Positions 56,489-64,000 of a stretch of 64,000 nt of DNA are shown here, in pieces (within the stretch, counting starts at the first letter, position 1; the number at the start of each line of letters is the position of its first letter). The DNA is from UBA5704 sp036380715 (GTDB taxonomy: Bacteria > Acidobacteriota > Thermoanaerobaculia > Multivoradales > UBA5704). The stretch spans positions 7,727 through 71,726 of the forward strand of contig DASVEF010000370.1 in assembly GCA_036380715.1 (NCBI GenBank), in the 5' to 3' direction. Below the pieces are notes generated by a model. It ran no database searches. It saw nothing but the letters and a program-made list of their open reading frames with translations, and had not been told where the DNA came from. A program made the position numbers and the translations under genes.

Positions 56489-57231
56489 CGCTCGATCTCC
56501 CCGGTCAGCTTCGGAAGGGCCTCCCCCGCCGGCGCGGCGATCTGCAGGTCCATCTGCCGCGAGTACGGGGTCGGCTCGGGATTGACCTCGATGACGCAGG
56601 CGCCCGCCCGGTGCGCCACATCGATCAGCCCGGCCGCGGGATAGACCGTGGAGGACGTGCCCACCGACAGGAACAGGTCGCACCGGGACGCCTCCCGCTG
56701 CGACCGCGAGAGCACCTCGGGATCGAGCGTCTCGCCGAACCAGACCACCGCCGGGCGAAACCTCCCGCCGCACTCGCAGAGCGGCGGCTCCTCGGGCGAC
56801 TCCGCGATCGCCTCGCCCATGTCCCGCAGCCGGCCGCAGACGTTGCAGCGCGCGTGCAGCAGGGTGCCGTGCAGCTCCAGCAGGCTCCGGCTCCCCGCTC
56901 GGGCGTGGAGGCCGTCGACGTTCTGGGTGACGAGGAGAAAGGACGGGAACAGGGTCTCCCATTGGACGAGCGCCAAGTGCGCCGGATTCGGCTGGGCGGC
57001 CGCGGCCGTCCGGTAGCGCCAGGCGTACCACTGCCAGACCTTCTCCGGGTGCGAGCGGAACGCCTCGGGGGTGGCCAGCTCTTCGGGGCGCATACGCTCC
57101 CAGAGCCCGCCGGCGCCGCGGAATGTGTCGAGCCCGCTCTCGCGCGACACCCCCGCGCCTGAGAAGGCGACAACGCGCCGGGCAGCGCGGATGCGCTCCC
57201 GGATCTCTTCGGGAATCCGCAAACTCTCCAT
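56470..57231 (-). CDS. Sirtuin NAD-dependent protein deacylase (CobB type)
   Basis: 253 residues. Motifs: FSGAGVSRESGLDTFRG (GAG at 25-27), TQNVDGLH with N104, ELHGTL with catalytic H121, zinc cysteines C129, C132, C152 and C154. Tyr69 and Arg72 (YAWR) match the YxxR pair of CobB/SIRT5-type sirtuins that accept succinyl or malonyl lysine. All catalytic residues are intact, unlike the SIR2-like half at 3205. First gene of the minus-strand run leading through radC and larC. Confidence 0.93.
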   Translation of the reverse strand: MESLRIPEEIRERIRAARRVVAFSGAGVSRESGLDTFRGAGGLWERMRPEELATPEAFRSHPEKVWQWYAWRYRTAAAAQPNPAHLALVQWETLFPSFLLVTQNVDGLHARAGSRSLLELHGTLLHARCNVCGRLRDMGEAIAESPEEPPLCECGGRFRPAVVWFGETLDPEVLSRSQREASRCDLFLSVGTSSTVYPAAGLIDVAHRAGACVIEVNPEPTPYSRQMDLQIAAPAGEALPKLTGEIERCRALG

Positions 57232-57328
57232 TCGATACCCTCCCTCGGGCAGACGTGTGCCCGTTCACCCCTATATAAGACGGAAAACAGGTCCCGAATC
57301 TCGCACAGAATTTTTCGCCGGCGTCGCG

Positions 57329-57357
57329 TTGACACCCCGGCGTCCTCTTGCTACAAA
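57329..57357 (+). promoter_or_regulatory. Sigma-70-type promoter of the agmatinase-like gene
   Basis: TTGACA (57329-57334), 17-bp spacer, TACAAA (57352-57357). The ATG follows after only 7 nt, so transcription would start at or next to the start codon (leaderless). Confidence 0.85.
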
Positions 57358-57364
57358 CGCGCCC

Positions 57365-58240
57365 ATGCCTTTGCTACCCACCAACTTCGGCCTGCTGGAG
57401 CCGGAAGACTGCGACTACGAGACCAGCCGCATCGTCGTGCTGCCCGTCCCCTTCGAGCGCACCACCTCCTATGGAAAAGGGACGACCGCCGGACCCGCGG
57501 CGATCATCCGCGCCTCGCAGGCCATGGAGCTGTGGGACGAGGAGCTGGGGACCGAGCCCTACCGGCAGGGGATCGCGACCCTCTCCCCTTTCCTCCCCGA
57601 GAGCTTCGACATGAAGGAGGCGCTCGCGGAGATCCAGGCCGAAGCCCGGGAGCACATGGAGAAGGGCAAGTTCGTGGTGACGCTCGGCGGCGAGCACAGC
57701 TTGAGCCAGGCGCCGATCCAGGCCGCGAAGGAGACCCACGGCAAGATCGGCGTGGTCCAGTTCGACGCCCACGCCGACCTGCGGGAGGAGTTCGAGGGGA
57801 CCCCCTACAGCCACGCGAGCGTCATGAAGCGGGTGGTCGACGCGGGCATCCCGACCCTGGCGGTGGGCATCCGCTCGCTCTCCTCCCCGGAAGCCGCGCT
57901 GGTCCGCAGAAAGGACCTGCCGGTGATCTGGGGCCACCAGCTCAACCGGGCCGCCGAGATGTTCCTGGAGATGCTCGCCTCCCTGCCCGAGAAGATCTAC
58001 CTCACCTTCGACGTCGACTACTTCGACCCCTCCCTGGTCCCCGCGACCGGCACTCCCGAGCCGGGCGGCGGCCTCTGGTATCCCACCCTGGGCCTCCTCC
58101 GCCACCTCTTCCAGACCAAGACCGTCGTCTCCATGGACGTGGTCGAGCTGGCTCCCATCGGTGGCCAGCCGGCGAGCGACTTCCTGACCTCGAAGCTGAT
58201 CTACAAGTGCCTGGGGTATCTGCAGGAGGCGGAGGAGTAG
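57365..58240 (+). CDS. Ureohydrolase, agmatinase/arginase family
   Basis: 291 residues. The binuclear manganese motifs are GGEHSL, DAHADLR and DVDYFDP, and the C-terminal VSMDVVELAP is also typical. It probably hydrolyses agmatine to putrescine and urea, but formiminoglutamase- or arginase-like specificity cannot be excluded. The start at 57365 is set by the promoter 7 nt upstream and the absence of a Shine-Dalgarno. Confidence 0.9.
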   Translation: MPLLPTNFGLLEPEDCDYETSRIVVLPVPFERTTSYGKGTTAGPAAIIRASQAMELWDEELGTEPYRQGIATLSPFLPESFDMKEALAEIQAEAREHMEKGKFVVTLGGEHSLSQAPIQAAKETHGKIGVVQFDAHADLREEFEGTPYSHASVMKRVVDAGIPTLAVGIRSLSSPEAALVRRKDLPVIWGHQLNRAAEMFLEMLASLPEKIYLTFDVDYFDPSLVPATGTPEPGGGLWYPTLGLLRHLFQTKTVVSMDVVELAPIGGQPASDFLTSKLIYKCLGYLQEAEE

Positions 58241-58274
58241 CGGTAGCGCCGAGCCCTTCTACCCCGCCGCGCGG

Positions 58275-58394
58275 GCCCTCACCCCCGTCCCCTCTCCCGT
58301 CACCGGGAGAGGGGCGCCCCCGCCCGACGCTTCTTCCTTCTTTCCGCGTCTTCCCCCTCTCCCGGTGACGGGAGAGGGGGCCAGGGGGTGAGGG
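58275..58394. repeat. Palindromic G/C-rich intergenic repeat, copy d (double)
   Basis: Two hairpins of CCCTCTCCCGTCACCGGGAG type (around 58290-58315 and 58353-58380), bounded by GGGCCCTCACCCCC and GGGGGTGAGGG. Fills the gap between the convergent agmatinase and SDR genes. Confidence 0.78.
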
Positions 58395-58395
58395 T

Positions 58396-59151
58396 CTACC
58401 CGACCAGAACGCTCCCGCCGTTGACGTTCAAAATCTCCCCCGTGATGTGGCGGGCGAGGGGGGAGCAGAGGAAGATGACCGGGCCGGCGATGTCTTCGGG
58501 AGTGGCGATGCAGCGGAGGGGGATTGAGCACAGGACCTCTTCCCGCCTCGGGCCGGCGAGGGCGTCCGCGGTCATGTCGGTGTCCACCCAGCCGGGGGCC
58601 ACGGCGTTGACGCGGATCTTCGGGGCCAGCTCGCTGGACCAGGATTTGGTGGCCGAGATCATGGCCCCCTTGCTCGCCGCGTAGGGACTGTAGAAGGCCT
58701 CGCCCCGCTGCCCCGCGGTCGAGCTGATGTTGATGATGTTGCCGTCGTGCGAGCGCTCCAGGAGCGGCACGGCATCGCGGGCGCAGAGGAACGGGCCCAC
58801 CACGTTGACCGCCAGCGTGGCGTCGAGCTTGGTCTTGTCGAGCTCGACGAGAGGATCGTGGATCCACACTCCGGCGTTGTTGACCAGGCAGTCGAGCGCT
58901 CCCCACTCCGTGCGCACGAAGTCGAAGAGCCCCTCGATCTGTTCGCGGTCGGTGACGTCGCAGCGGATCTTGCGGTGAGGCTTGGAGGAGATCCGCAGCA
59001 GCTCGTCGAGCACCTTCCTCGCCCGGGCGCCGCTCGCCAGATACTGGATCATGACGGTGGCGCCCGCCTGGGCGAAGAGGCGGCAGCACGCGGACCCGAT
59101 GCCGCGGCTGCCGCCGGTCACGAGGACCCGGTACCCGGTGAGGTCGATCAT
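58396..59151 (-). CDS. Short-chain dehydrogenase/reductase, 3-oxoacyl reductase-like
   Basis: 251 residues with a classical SDR fold: TGGSRGIG nucleotide-binding loop, NNAG, catalytic Ser in NISSTAG and YAASK. FabG/PhaB-like enzymes reduce 3-oxoacyl thioesters. The start overlaps the thiolase stop by 4 nt, so the two steps (C-C condensation or thiolysis, then keto reduction) are co-produced, compatible with short-chain acyl or polyhydroxyalkanoate metabolism; no PHA synthase is seen here. Confidence 0.88.
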   Translation of the reverse strand: MIDLTGYRVLVTGGSRGIGSACCRLFAQAGATVMIQYLASGARARKVLDELLRISSKPHRKIRCDVTDREQIEGLFDFVRTEWGALDCLVNNAGVWIHDPLVELDKTKLDATLAVNVVGPFLCARDAVPLLERSHDGNIINISSTAGQRGEAFYSPYAASKGAMISATKSWSSELAPKIRVNAVAPGWVDTDMTADALAGPRREEVLCSIPLRCIATPEDIAGPVIFLCSPLARHITGEILNVNGGSVLVG

Positions 59152-60335
59152 GCGGCGGCTTCGACGACCATCGCGATCCCCTGGCCGCCGCCGATGCAGG
59201 CCGACGCCACGCCCACGCCGCCGCCGCGACGGCGCAGCTCCTTCATCAGGGTGAGGAGGATGCGGGTGCCCGACGCGCCCAGCGGATGCCCGAGGGCGAT
59301 CGCGCCGCCGTTGACGTTCAGCTTGTCCACGTCGAGGCCCAGCTCCTTGATGACCGCCAGGATCTGGCCGGCGAACGCCTCGTTGATCTCGATCAGGTCG
59401 AGGTCGCCGAGGGTCATGCCCGCCTTCTTCAGCGCCTGCCGGATGGCCGGCGCCGGGCCGATGCCCATGCGCGAGGGATCGACGCCCACGACGGACCAGG
59501 AGACGATGCGCCCGAGAGGCTCGAAGCCGCGCTCCCTGGCCCGCTCGGCGGTGGTCAGAAGCAGCATCGCCGCGCCGTCCACGATCCCCGAGGCGTTGCC
59601 GGCGGTCACGAAACCGTCCTTGTCGAACGCCGTGGGCAGGCCGGCCAGGTCCTCCATGGTGGTCTCGGGCCGCATGTGGCTGTCCCTCTCGATCCTCTTC
59701 GCCCGCTTGCCCTTCCCCACCTCGACCGGCACGACCTCTTCCTTGAGCCGGCAGGCATCCCACGCGGCCGTGGCCCGCTTCTGGGACAGGAGCGCGAACT
59801 CGTCCTGCTCCTGACGGCTGATGCCGTAGTCGCGGGCGAGGTTGTTGCTGGTCTGGGCCATGTAGCAGCCGCAATAGGTGTCCATCAGGGCGACCATCAG
59901 CAGGTCCTGGAGCTGCCCCTGCCCCAGCTTGAAGCCCTTGCGCGCGCCCCAGATCACGTGCGGCGTCTGCGACATGTTCTCCATGCCGCCCACCAGGCAG
60001 GTCGTAGCGTCGCCGGTGAGGATCGTCTGGGCGCCGGAGATGACCGACTGGATGCCCGAGCCGCACAGCCGGTTGACCGTCAGCGCGGGCACCTCCTGGG
60101 GCACCCCGGCCTTGAGCGCCACGTGGCGGGCGCCGTAGATGGCGTCGGGCGAGGTCTGGAGCGCGTTGCCCACGATGGTGTGGTCGATCTCGCTCCCCTC
60201 GACGCCTGTCTTGTCCAGCAGGGCTTTGGCCGCGTGCGCCGCCAGGTCGATCGCCGAGACGTCGGCGAAGTCGGTGTTGTACTCGATCATCGGGGTGCGT
60301 ACCCCGTCGATGAAGACCAGGTCTCGTAGATTCAT
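59148..60335 (-). CDS. Thiolase (acetyl-CoA C-acetyltransferase family)
   Basis: 395 residues. Catalytic C91 (NRLCGSGIQS), H350 (GGAIALGHPLGASG) and C380 (ACIGGGQG); NEAF motif at 318-321. It interconverts acetyl-CoA and acetoacetyl-CoA or longer 3-oxoacyl-CoA. Upstream gene of the thiolase-SDR pair. Confidence 0.93.
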   Translation of the reverse strand: MNLRDLVFIDGVRTPMIEYNTDFADVSAIDLAAHAAKALLDKTGVEGSEIDHTIVGNALQTSPDAIYGARHVALKAGVPQEVPALTVNRLCGSGIQSVISGAQTILTGDATTCLVGGMENMSQTPHVIWGARKGFKLGQGQLQDLLMVALMDTYCGCYMAQTSNNLARDYGISRQEQDEFALLSQKRATAAWDACRLKEEVVPVEVGKGKRAKRIERDSHMRPETTMEDLAGLPTAFDKDGFVTAGNASGIVDGAAMLLLTTAERARERGFEPLGRIVSWSVVGVDPSRMGIGPAPAIRQALKKAGMTLGDLDLIEINEAFAGQILAVIKELGLDVDKLNVNGGAIALGHPLGASGTRILLTLMKELRRRGGGVGVASACIGGGQGIAMVVEAAA

Positions 60336-60365
60336 ATCGGCAGTCGCCTCCTCAGCGATTCGATT

Positions 60366-61424
60366 CTATCGGACGTTCAGCGAATGAAACTTCCTGCGCC
60401 ATCGGTGGATGTCCGCCAGCGGATCGATCCGGTGCCCGAGCAGGACGAGCACACGCCGCCGTTCAGGGTCGATCCAGAGATTGCCGCCAGCGAAGCCAGT
60501 GTGACCGAAGGAAGAGGGGGAGAGCGCCCGTCCGCCGCCTCCCTTGAGGGTCCGTCGCCACCAGCCCAGAGCGAAAGATCTCCCCCCTCGCAGGGCCGCG
60601 GCAACGCCCTCCGGTTGCAACAGCTTCCGCGGCTCCAGCCATTCCGCCCCCAGGATCCACAGATCGCGCGCACGGCCGAACAGCCCGGCGTTGCCCGTGA
60701 GCCGTCCGATCCCCCCTTCCAGGCCGGTCAGGAACCGGCAGTTGCCGTCCTGAGGGAACCCGACTGGAGGCGGCGGCAGGGTCTCGATCGCGATCCCCGC
60801 CCTGGCCGCGAGTTGGGTCTCCTTGGTGGTGTTCATCCGGCTCTCGGCCACATCCGGCTGGTCCCCGGGAGTCGGCTCCACGGAAGACAGTCCCAGGGGA
60901 TCGAGGACGCGCGAACGGATCAGGGACGGCAGAGACTGCCCCGTCGCCTTCACGGCCGTCATCCCCCAGAGGATGAAATCGAGATCGCTGTACGTATCGG
61001 CCCGGGTCCCCAGCAGCTCCCCGCCCAGGAGCAGGTCCAGCACCTCTTCGCGCGACCGGCAGAGATGGTACAGCGGCCTCCAGGGAGCGAGCCCCGACCG
61101 GTGCCGGAGCAGGTCCGATAGTTTTTTGCGGGCCAGCTTGGGATGGGCCTGCGGCCAGACCTCTCCGATCGCCGTCGCGAGCGGCAGCATCCCCTCGGCG
61201 TCCAGGACCAGGGCCAGGGTGGCCATGAAGGGCTTGGTGATGGAGGCGAAATCGAAGCGGGTCGAAGAATGGGTGGGGACGCCCTCGCGAGCCTGGCCGG
61301 CGGAGTCCTCCCGGAGGATCTCGTCGGCGGTGCCCACGAGGCCGACGGCGGAGGTGACGACGCCGTCCCGGACGAGGCGGTCCAGGAACTCTTTCAGAGG
61401 CTGTCTCGAAAGTGCAGGCCGCAC
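60366..61424 (-). CDS. Serine hydrolase of the beta-lactamase/esterase family
   Basis: About 352 residues from GTG 61424 (start uncertain; a palindromic repeat lies immediately upstream and is excluded). SxxK nucleophile motif in SITKPFM, YSD in DTYSDLDF as the second motif, and HTGFAG as the KTG-like third motif. No evident signal peptide with this start. Substrate unknown: class C beta-lactamase-like esterases and peptidases share this pattern. Confidence 0.82.
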   Translation of the reverse strand: MRPALSRQPLKEFLDRLVRDGVVTSAVGLVGTADEILREDSAGQAREGVPTHSSTRFDFASITKPFMATLALVLDAEGMLPLATAIGEVWPQAHPKLARKKLSDLLRHRSGLAPWRPLYHLCRSREEVLDLLLGGELLGTRADTYSDLDFILWGMTAVKATGQSLPSLIRSRVLDPLGLSSVEPTPGDQPDVAESRMNTTKETQLAARAGIAIETLPPPPVGFPQDGNCRFLTGLEGGIGRLTGNAGLFGRARDLWILGAEWLEPRKLLQPEGVAAALRGGRSFALGWWRRTLKGGGGRALSPSSFGHTGFAGGNLWIDPERRRVLVLLGHRIDPLADIHRWRRKFHSLNVR

Positions 61425-61430
61425 CGCTGA

Positions 61431-61485
61431 GCCCTCACCCCCTGGCCCCCTCTCCCGGTGACGGGAGAGGGGGCGGGGGTGAGGG
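61431..61485. repeat. Palindromic G/C-rich intergenic repeat, copy e
   Basis: CCCTCACCCCCTGGCCCCCT, CTCCCGGTGACGGGAGAGGG and GGTGAGGG. The best-formed copy, almost the reverse complement of itself. Directly 3' of the threonine-synthase-like gene. Confidence 0.78.
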
Positions 61486-61528
61486 CCCCCCACGGCCGCG
61501 ACTGTACGTGGGCTTCTCAGGAACTCCC

Positions 61529-62674
61529 TCACACGTAATTCCCCGGATCCCCCGTCTGAAACACCACCACCCGCTCCCCCTCCGCGAACGCTCCGCCCGC
61601 CGCCAGATCCTCCATCGCCGCGAACGCCGCCGCCCCTTCCGGACCGATCCGCAGGCCCTCCATCCGGGCGACTCGCGCGGCGATCTCGGGGAGACGCGAC
61701 TCGTCTACCGCGATCGCTCGACCTCCCGATTCGCGGACCGCCCGCAGGACCAGGAAATCCCCGATCGCCTTGGGCACGCGCAGCCCCCAGACTTTCGTCT
61801 CCGGCTCCTGCCAGGGCTCGGCGGAGTCGGCCCCCTGCTCGAAGGCGCGCACGATCGGAGCGCAGCCCGCGGCCTGGACCACGACGAAGCGAGGGAGCCT
61901 GGGGCCGATGAGCCCCAGATGCCACAGCTCGTCGAACGCCTTGCGCATCCCGACGATGCCGGTGCCGCCGCCGAGCGGGTAGATGATCCAGTCCGGCAGC
62001 TCCCAGCCGAGCTGCTCGGCCAGCTCCAGGCCCATGGTCTTCTTCCCTTCCACGCGGTAGGGCTCCCGGAGGGTGGAGACGTTCCAGTAGTCCTCTCCCA
62101 GCAGCTTCGCGGCCTCGACCAGAGTGCCCGGAGACGACAGCACCTCGGCGCCGTGCTCCCGGCAGCGCTCGAACACCGTGCGCGGCGTGTCGGCCGGCAG
62201 GGCCACGCGGGCGGGGAGACCGGCCGCGGCGGCGTAGGCGGTCAGGGCCAGGGCCGCGTTGCCCGCACTGGCGAGCTGCACCCCGGGCGCTCCCAGCTCC
62301 CGCGCCCGGTTCACCGCGAGCGACAGCCCGCGCGCCTTGAACGACCCGGTCGGGTTCAGCGACTCGTCCTTGACCAGCACCTCGACCCCGGGAGGCGCCA
62401 GGCGCCGGAGGCGGACCAGAGGCGTCCCTCCCTCTCCGAGGTCCACCCGATTCTCGAAGTCCGACAGCGGCAGCAGCTCGTGGTAACGCCAGAGCGTCCA
62501 CGGCCGGCCGGGGAGGTCGCGCCGCAGCCCCTCCCCTTTTTCAGGATCGAGGTCGTAGTCCACCAACCAGGGGGCCCCGGCCGGGGAAAGAAAGGCCGGC
62601 GCGTCCAGCTCCCCCGAATCGCCCGTCCGCGAACAGAGCAGCCCCTTTGCCCACCTCTCCGAACGCTCTCTCAA
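61529..62674 (-). CDS. Threonine synthase-like PLP enzyme
   Basis: 381 residues from TTG 62674, supported by AAGGAGGGG six nt upstream. Fold-type II PLP enzyme: PLP lysine in NPTGSFKARG, SAGNAALALTAY, and the glycine-rich phosphate loop GGGTGIVG. Closest in layout to threonine synthase (O-phosphohomoserine to threonine), although related lyases cannot be excluded. It starts 1 nt after the upstream lipoprotein stop. Confidence 0.82.
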   Translation of the reverse strand: MRERSERWAKGLLCSRTGDSGELDAPAFLSPAGAPWLVDYDLDPEKGEGLRRDLPGRPWTLWRYHELLPLSDFENRVDLGEGGTPLVRLRRLAPPGVEVLVKDESLNPTGSFKARGLSLAVNRARELGAPGVQLASAGNAALALTAYAAAAGLPARVALPADTPRTVFERCREHGAEVLSSPGTLVEAAKLLGEDYWNVSTLREPYRVEGKKTMGLELAEQLGWELPDWIIYPLGGGTGIVGMRKAFDELWHLGLIGPRLPRFVVVQAAGCAPIVRAFEQGADSAEPWQEPETKVWGLRVPKAIGDFLVLRAVRESGGRAIAVDESRLPEIAARVARMEGLRIGPEGAAAFAAMEDLAAGGAFAEGERVVVFQTGDPGNYV

Positions 62675-62675
62675 C

Positions 62676-63242
62676 TCACCCCTCCTTGCCCCCGCGGGCG
62701 CGCTCGAGATCGTCTCGGTGCTTGGCGATCAGCGCGGCATTGTGCCGCACGCCGGGACCGAGGGACGGCCGGGAGCCTTTCATGAGCCCCCGAAGCTCTC
62801 CGATCTGCCGGTCGATCTCCGCCCGCCGTCCCGGATCCACGGCCTTCTTCCTCTCCTCCTCCAGGAAGCGGAGGACCCGCAGCCGGCTCTCCTGAATCTT
62901 GCTGTCGAGGATCGCCCCGGCCCCGGCGCTCTCGGCCTCGCGGACCCGGTCCTGCACCCAGAGCAGCTCCTTGGGATTGACCCCCAGCTCATGCGCCGCC
63001 CGCAGGTCCGCCGTGGCCGGGTCGTTCCCTTGGATCTTCCGGGAGCGCGCCTCGACCTCGACGTACATCTCGACCTGTCGCTCGGTGAGCCGGCCGTCCG
63101 CGGGCGGGCGGTACTCCGCTTTCGCGACCTCCTCCATCAGCGAGGCCGTGCCCCGGGGGGCGCTCTTCTCCTCCTTGTCCTTGCAACCGGCCACGATCAG
63201 CGCCGCGACCAGGAACAAGGCCAGGAAGGCGGACCGCGCCAT
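62676..63242 (-). CDS. Predicted lipoprotein, helical, unknown function
   Basis: 188 residues. Signal peptide with lipobox LIVAGC (Cys20 or so). The mature part is charged and mostly helical, likely coiled coil (VQDRVREAESAG..., RFLEEERKKAVD...). No recognised domain. ATG 63242 shares one nucleotide with the der stop (TGATG), so it is co-transcribed with der. Confidence 0.75.
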   Translation of the reverse strand: MARSAFLALFLVAALIVAGCKDKEEKSAPRGTASLMEEVAKAEYRPPADGRLTERQVEMYVEVEARSRKIQGNDPATADLRAAHELGVNPKELLWVQDRVREAESAGAGAILDSKIQESRLRVLRFLEEERKKAVDPGRRAEIDRQIGELRGLMKGSRPSLGPGVRHNAALIAKHRDDLERARGGKEG

Positions 63243-64000
63243 CACTCCGTCCGCTTGCGGACCACCAGGCGGACCGGCACGCCGGGGAGGTCCAGCTCCT
63301 CGCGCAGGCGGTTCTCCAGATAGCGCCGGTAGTGGTGGTTGCGCGGCAGAAGGCGGTTGGCGAAGAGCATGAAGGTCGGCGGAGCGGTCGAGACCTGCGT
63401 CGTGTAGTAGAGCTTCCAGAAATTGCCGCTGATCGACGGCGGGCTGACTTTCTTGATCGCCGCCTCGAAGATGCGGTTGAGCTGGCCGGTCCCGAGCCGG
63501 AGGTTGTACGCGGCGAGCGTCCGGTCGATCGGCCCCCAGAGCTTCTCCACCCCGCGTCCGGAGAGGGCCGAGACGTTGACCCGCTCGGGATTGGCGAGCA
63601 GCTCGCTCATCTTCTCGTAGGACGACTCCAGCTTCTGCCGCCCCTCCTCGTCCAGCAGGTCCCACTTGTTCACGGCGACCACCGCGGCCCGGCCGAGCTC
63701 CCAGATCGTCCCCGCGATCGCCATGTCGCCGCTGGTCACCCCGGCCGAGGCATCGATCACCAGCACCGCAACCTGCGCCCGCTCGATCTGCCGCCGCGCC
63801 ATCATGACCGCCAGCTCCTCGGGCTGACCCGAAGTCTGGCTCCGGCGCCGGATGCCGGCGGTGTCGATCAGCAGATACGACTTGCCGTTGCGCTCGATCA
63901 GAGTGTCCACGGGATCGCGGGTCGTGCCCGCGACGGGCGAGACCAGGGCCCGGAGCTGGCCGGAGATCTTGTTGAGGAGCGACGACTTGCCCACGTTCGG
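63242..64000 (-). CDS. der: Ribosome-associated GTPase Der/EngA, C-terminal part
   Basis: At least 252 residues; the gene continues beyond the window. The visible part begins in the P-loop of the second G domain (PNVGKSSLLNK), with DTAGIRRR as G3 and NKWDL as G4, and ends with the KH-like domain (PPTFMLFANRLLP, YRRYLENRLREEL). Der is an essential 50S assembly GTPase. Confidence 0.93.
   Translation of the reverse strand, partial: PNVGKSSLLNKISGQLRALVSPVAGTTRDPVDTLIERNGKSYLLIDTAGIRRRSQTSGQPEELAVMMARRQIERAQVAVLVIDASAGVTSGDMAIAGTIWELGRAAVVAVNKWDLLDEEGRQKLESSYEKMSELLANPERVNVSALSGRGVEKLWGPIDRTLAAYNLRLGTGQLNRIFEAAIKKVSPPSISGNFWKLYYTTQVSTAPPTFMLFANRLLPRNHHYRRYLENRLREELDLPGVPVRLVVRKRTE

Noticed and set aside
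56470..57231. The CobB-like sirtuin as part of the TIR defence module
   Set aside because: It has all standard catalytic residues and sits in a housekeeping operon 48 kb away; no evidence links the two.

Overview
The window is a GC-rich bacterial chromosome segment, most like Acidobacteriota and possibly Thermoanaerobaculia. Three things support this: an ADOP-type duplicated ABC permease (14774-17248), a secreted trypsin-like protease whose C-terminal domain resembles one I associate with that lineage, and many coding-dense runs with 4-nt overlaps. No rRNA, tRNA, CRISPR array, IS element or prophage was recognised. The lineage assignment is inference.

Layout. 1-2.8 kb: an assimilatory sulfate/sulfite reduction pair (APS reductase, siroheme sulfite reductase), minus strand. 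3.2-9.3 kb: an NAD-enzyme-like TIR module, with a SIR2-like/TIR fusion followed 13 bp later by an nSTAND-NTPase/WD40 protein and then a Uma2-type nuclease. This is the best candidate for an uncharacterised conflict system. 9.4-24 kb: accessory region with an MFS exporter, an unusual 21-bp-periodic TATATA array next to vapBC, a secreted protease, mazEF, an ADOP permease, a 1310-residue Ig/TIG protein, a second Uma2 protein and a truncated antitoxin-like remnant. 24-27 kb: an apparently exported PLP aminotransferase/RidA pair and a lower-GC AAA ATPase. 27.3-33.7 kb: a 14 x 21-bp minisatellite abutting pyrE, then a sigma-54 regulator, HtrA, flotillin and NfeD.

33.8-44.4 kb is the conserved translation/RNA-decay cluster rimP-nusA-infB-DUF503-rbfA-nrnA-truB-rpsO-pnp. 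It has a consensus promoter, a leader attenuator hairpin, a long rpsO-pnp hairpin and a strong terminator. 44.4-50.9 kb holds a Nif3-like protein and signalling genes: a dual GGDEF/EAL regulator, a hybrid-type kinase with a D-to-E receiver, and a NarL-type two-component pair. 50.9-57.2 kb is a tightly overlapped minus-strand run: sirtuin, radC, larC, hslO, metG, tatD. 57.4-64 kb contains an agmatinase-like gene, a thiolase/SDR pair, a serine hydrolase, a threonine-synthase-like gene, a lipoprotein and a partial der.

Two genome-wide habits show up. Five G/C-rich palindromic elements sit directly 3' of genes and may act as terminators or mRNA stabilisers. Several genes also have a TANNNT hexamer 6-9 nt before the start codon and no Shine-Dalgarno, which suggests frequent leaderless transcription.
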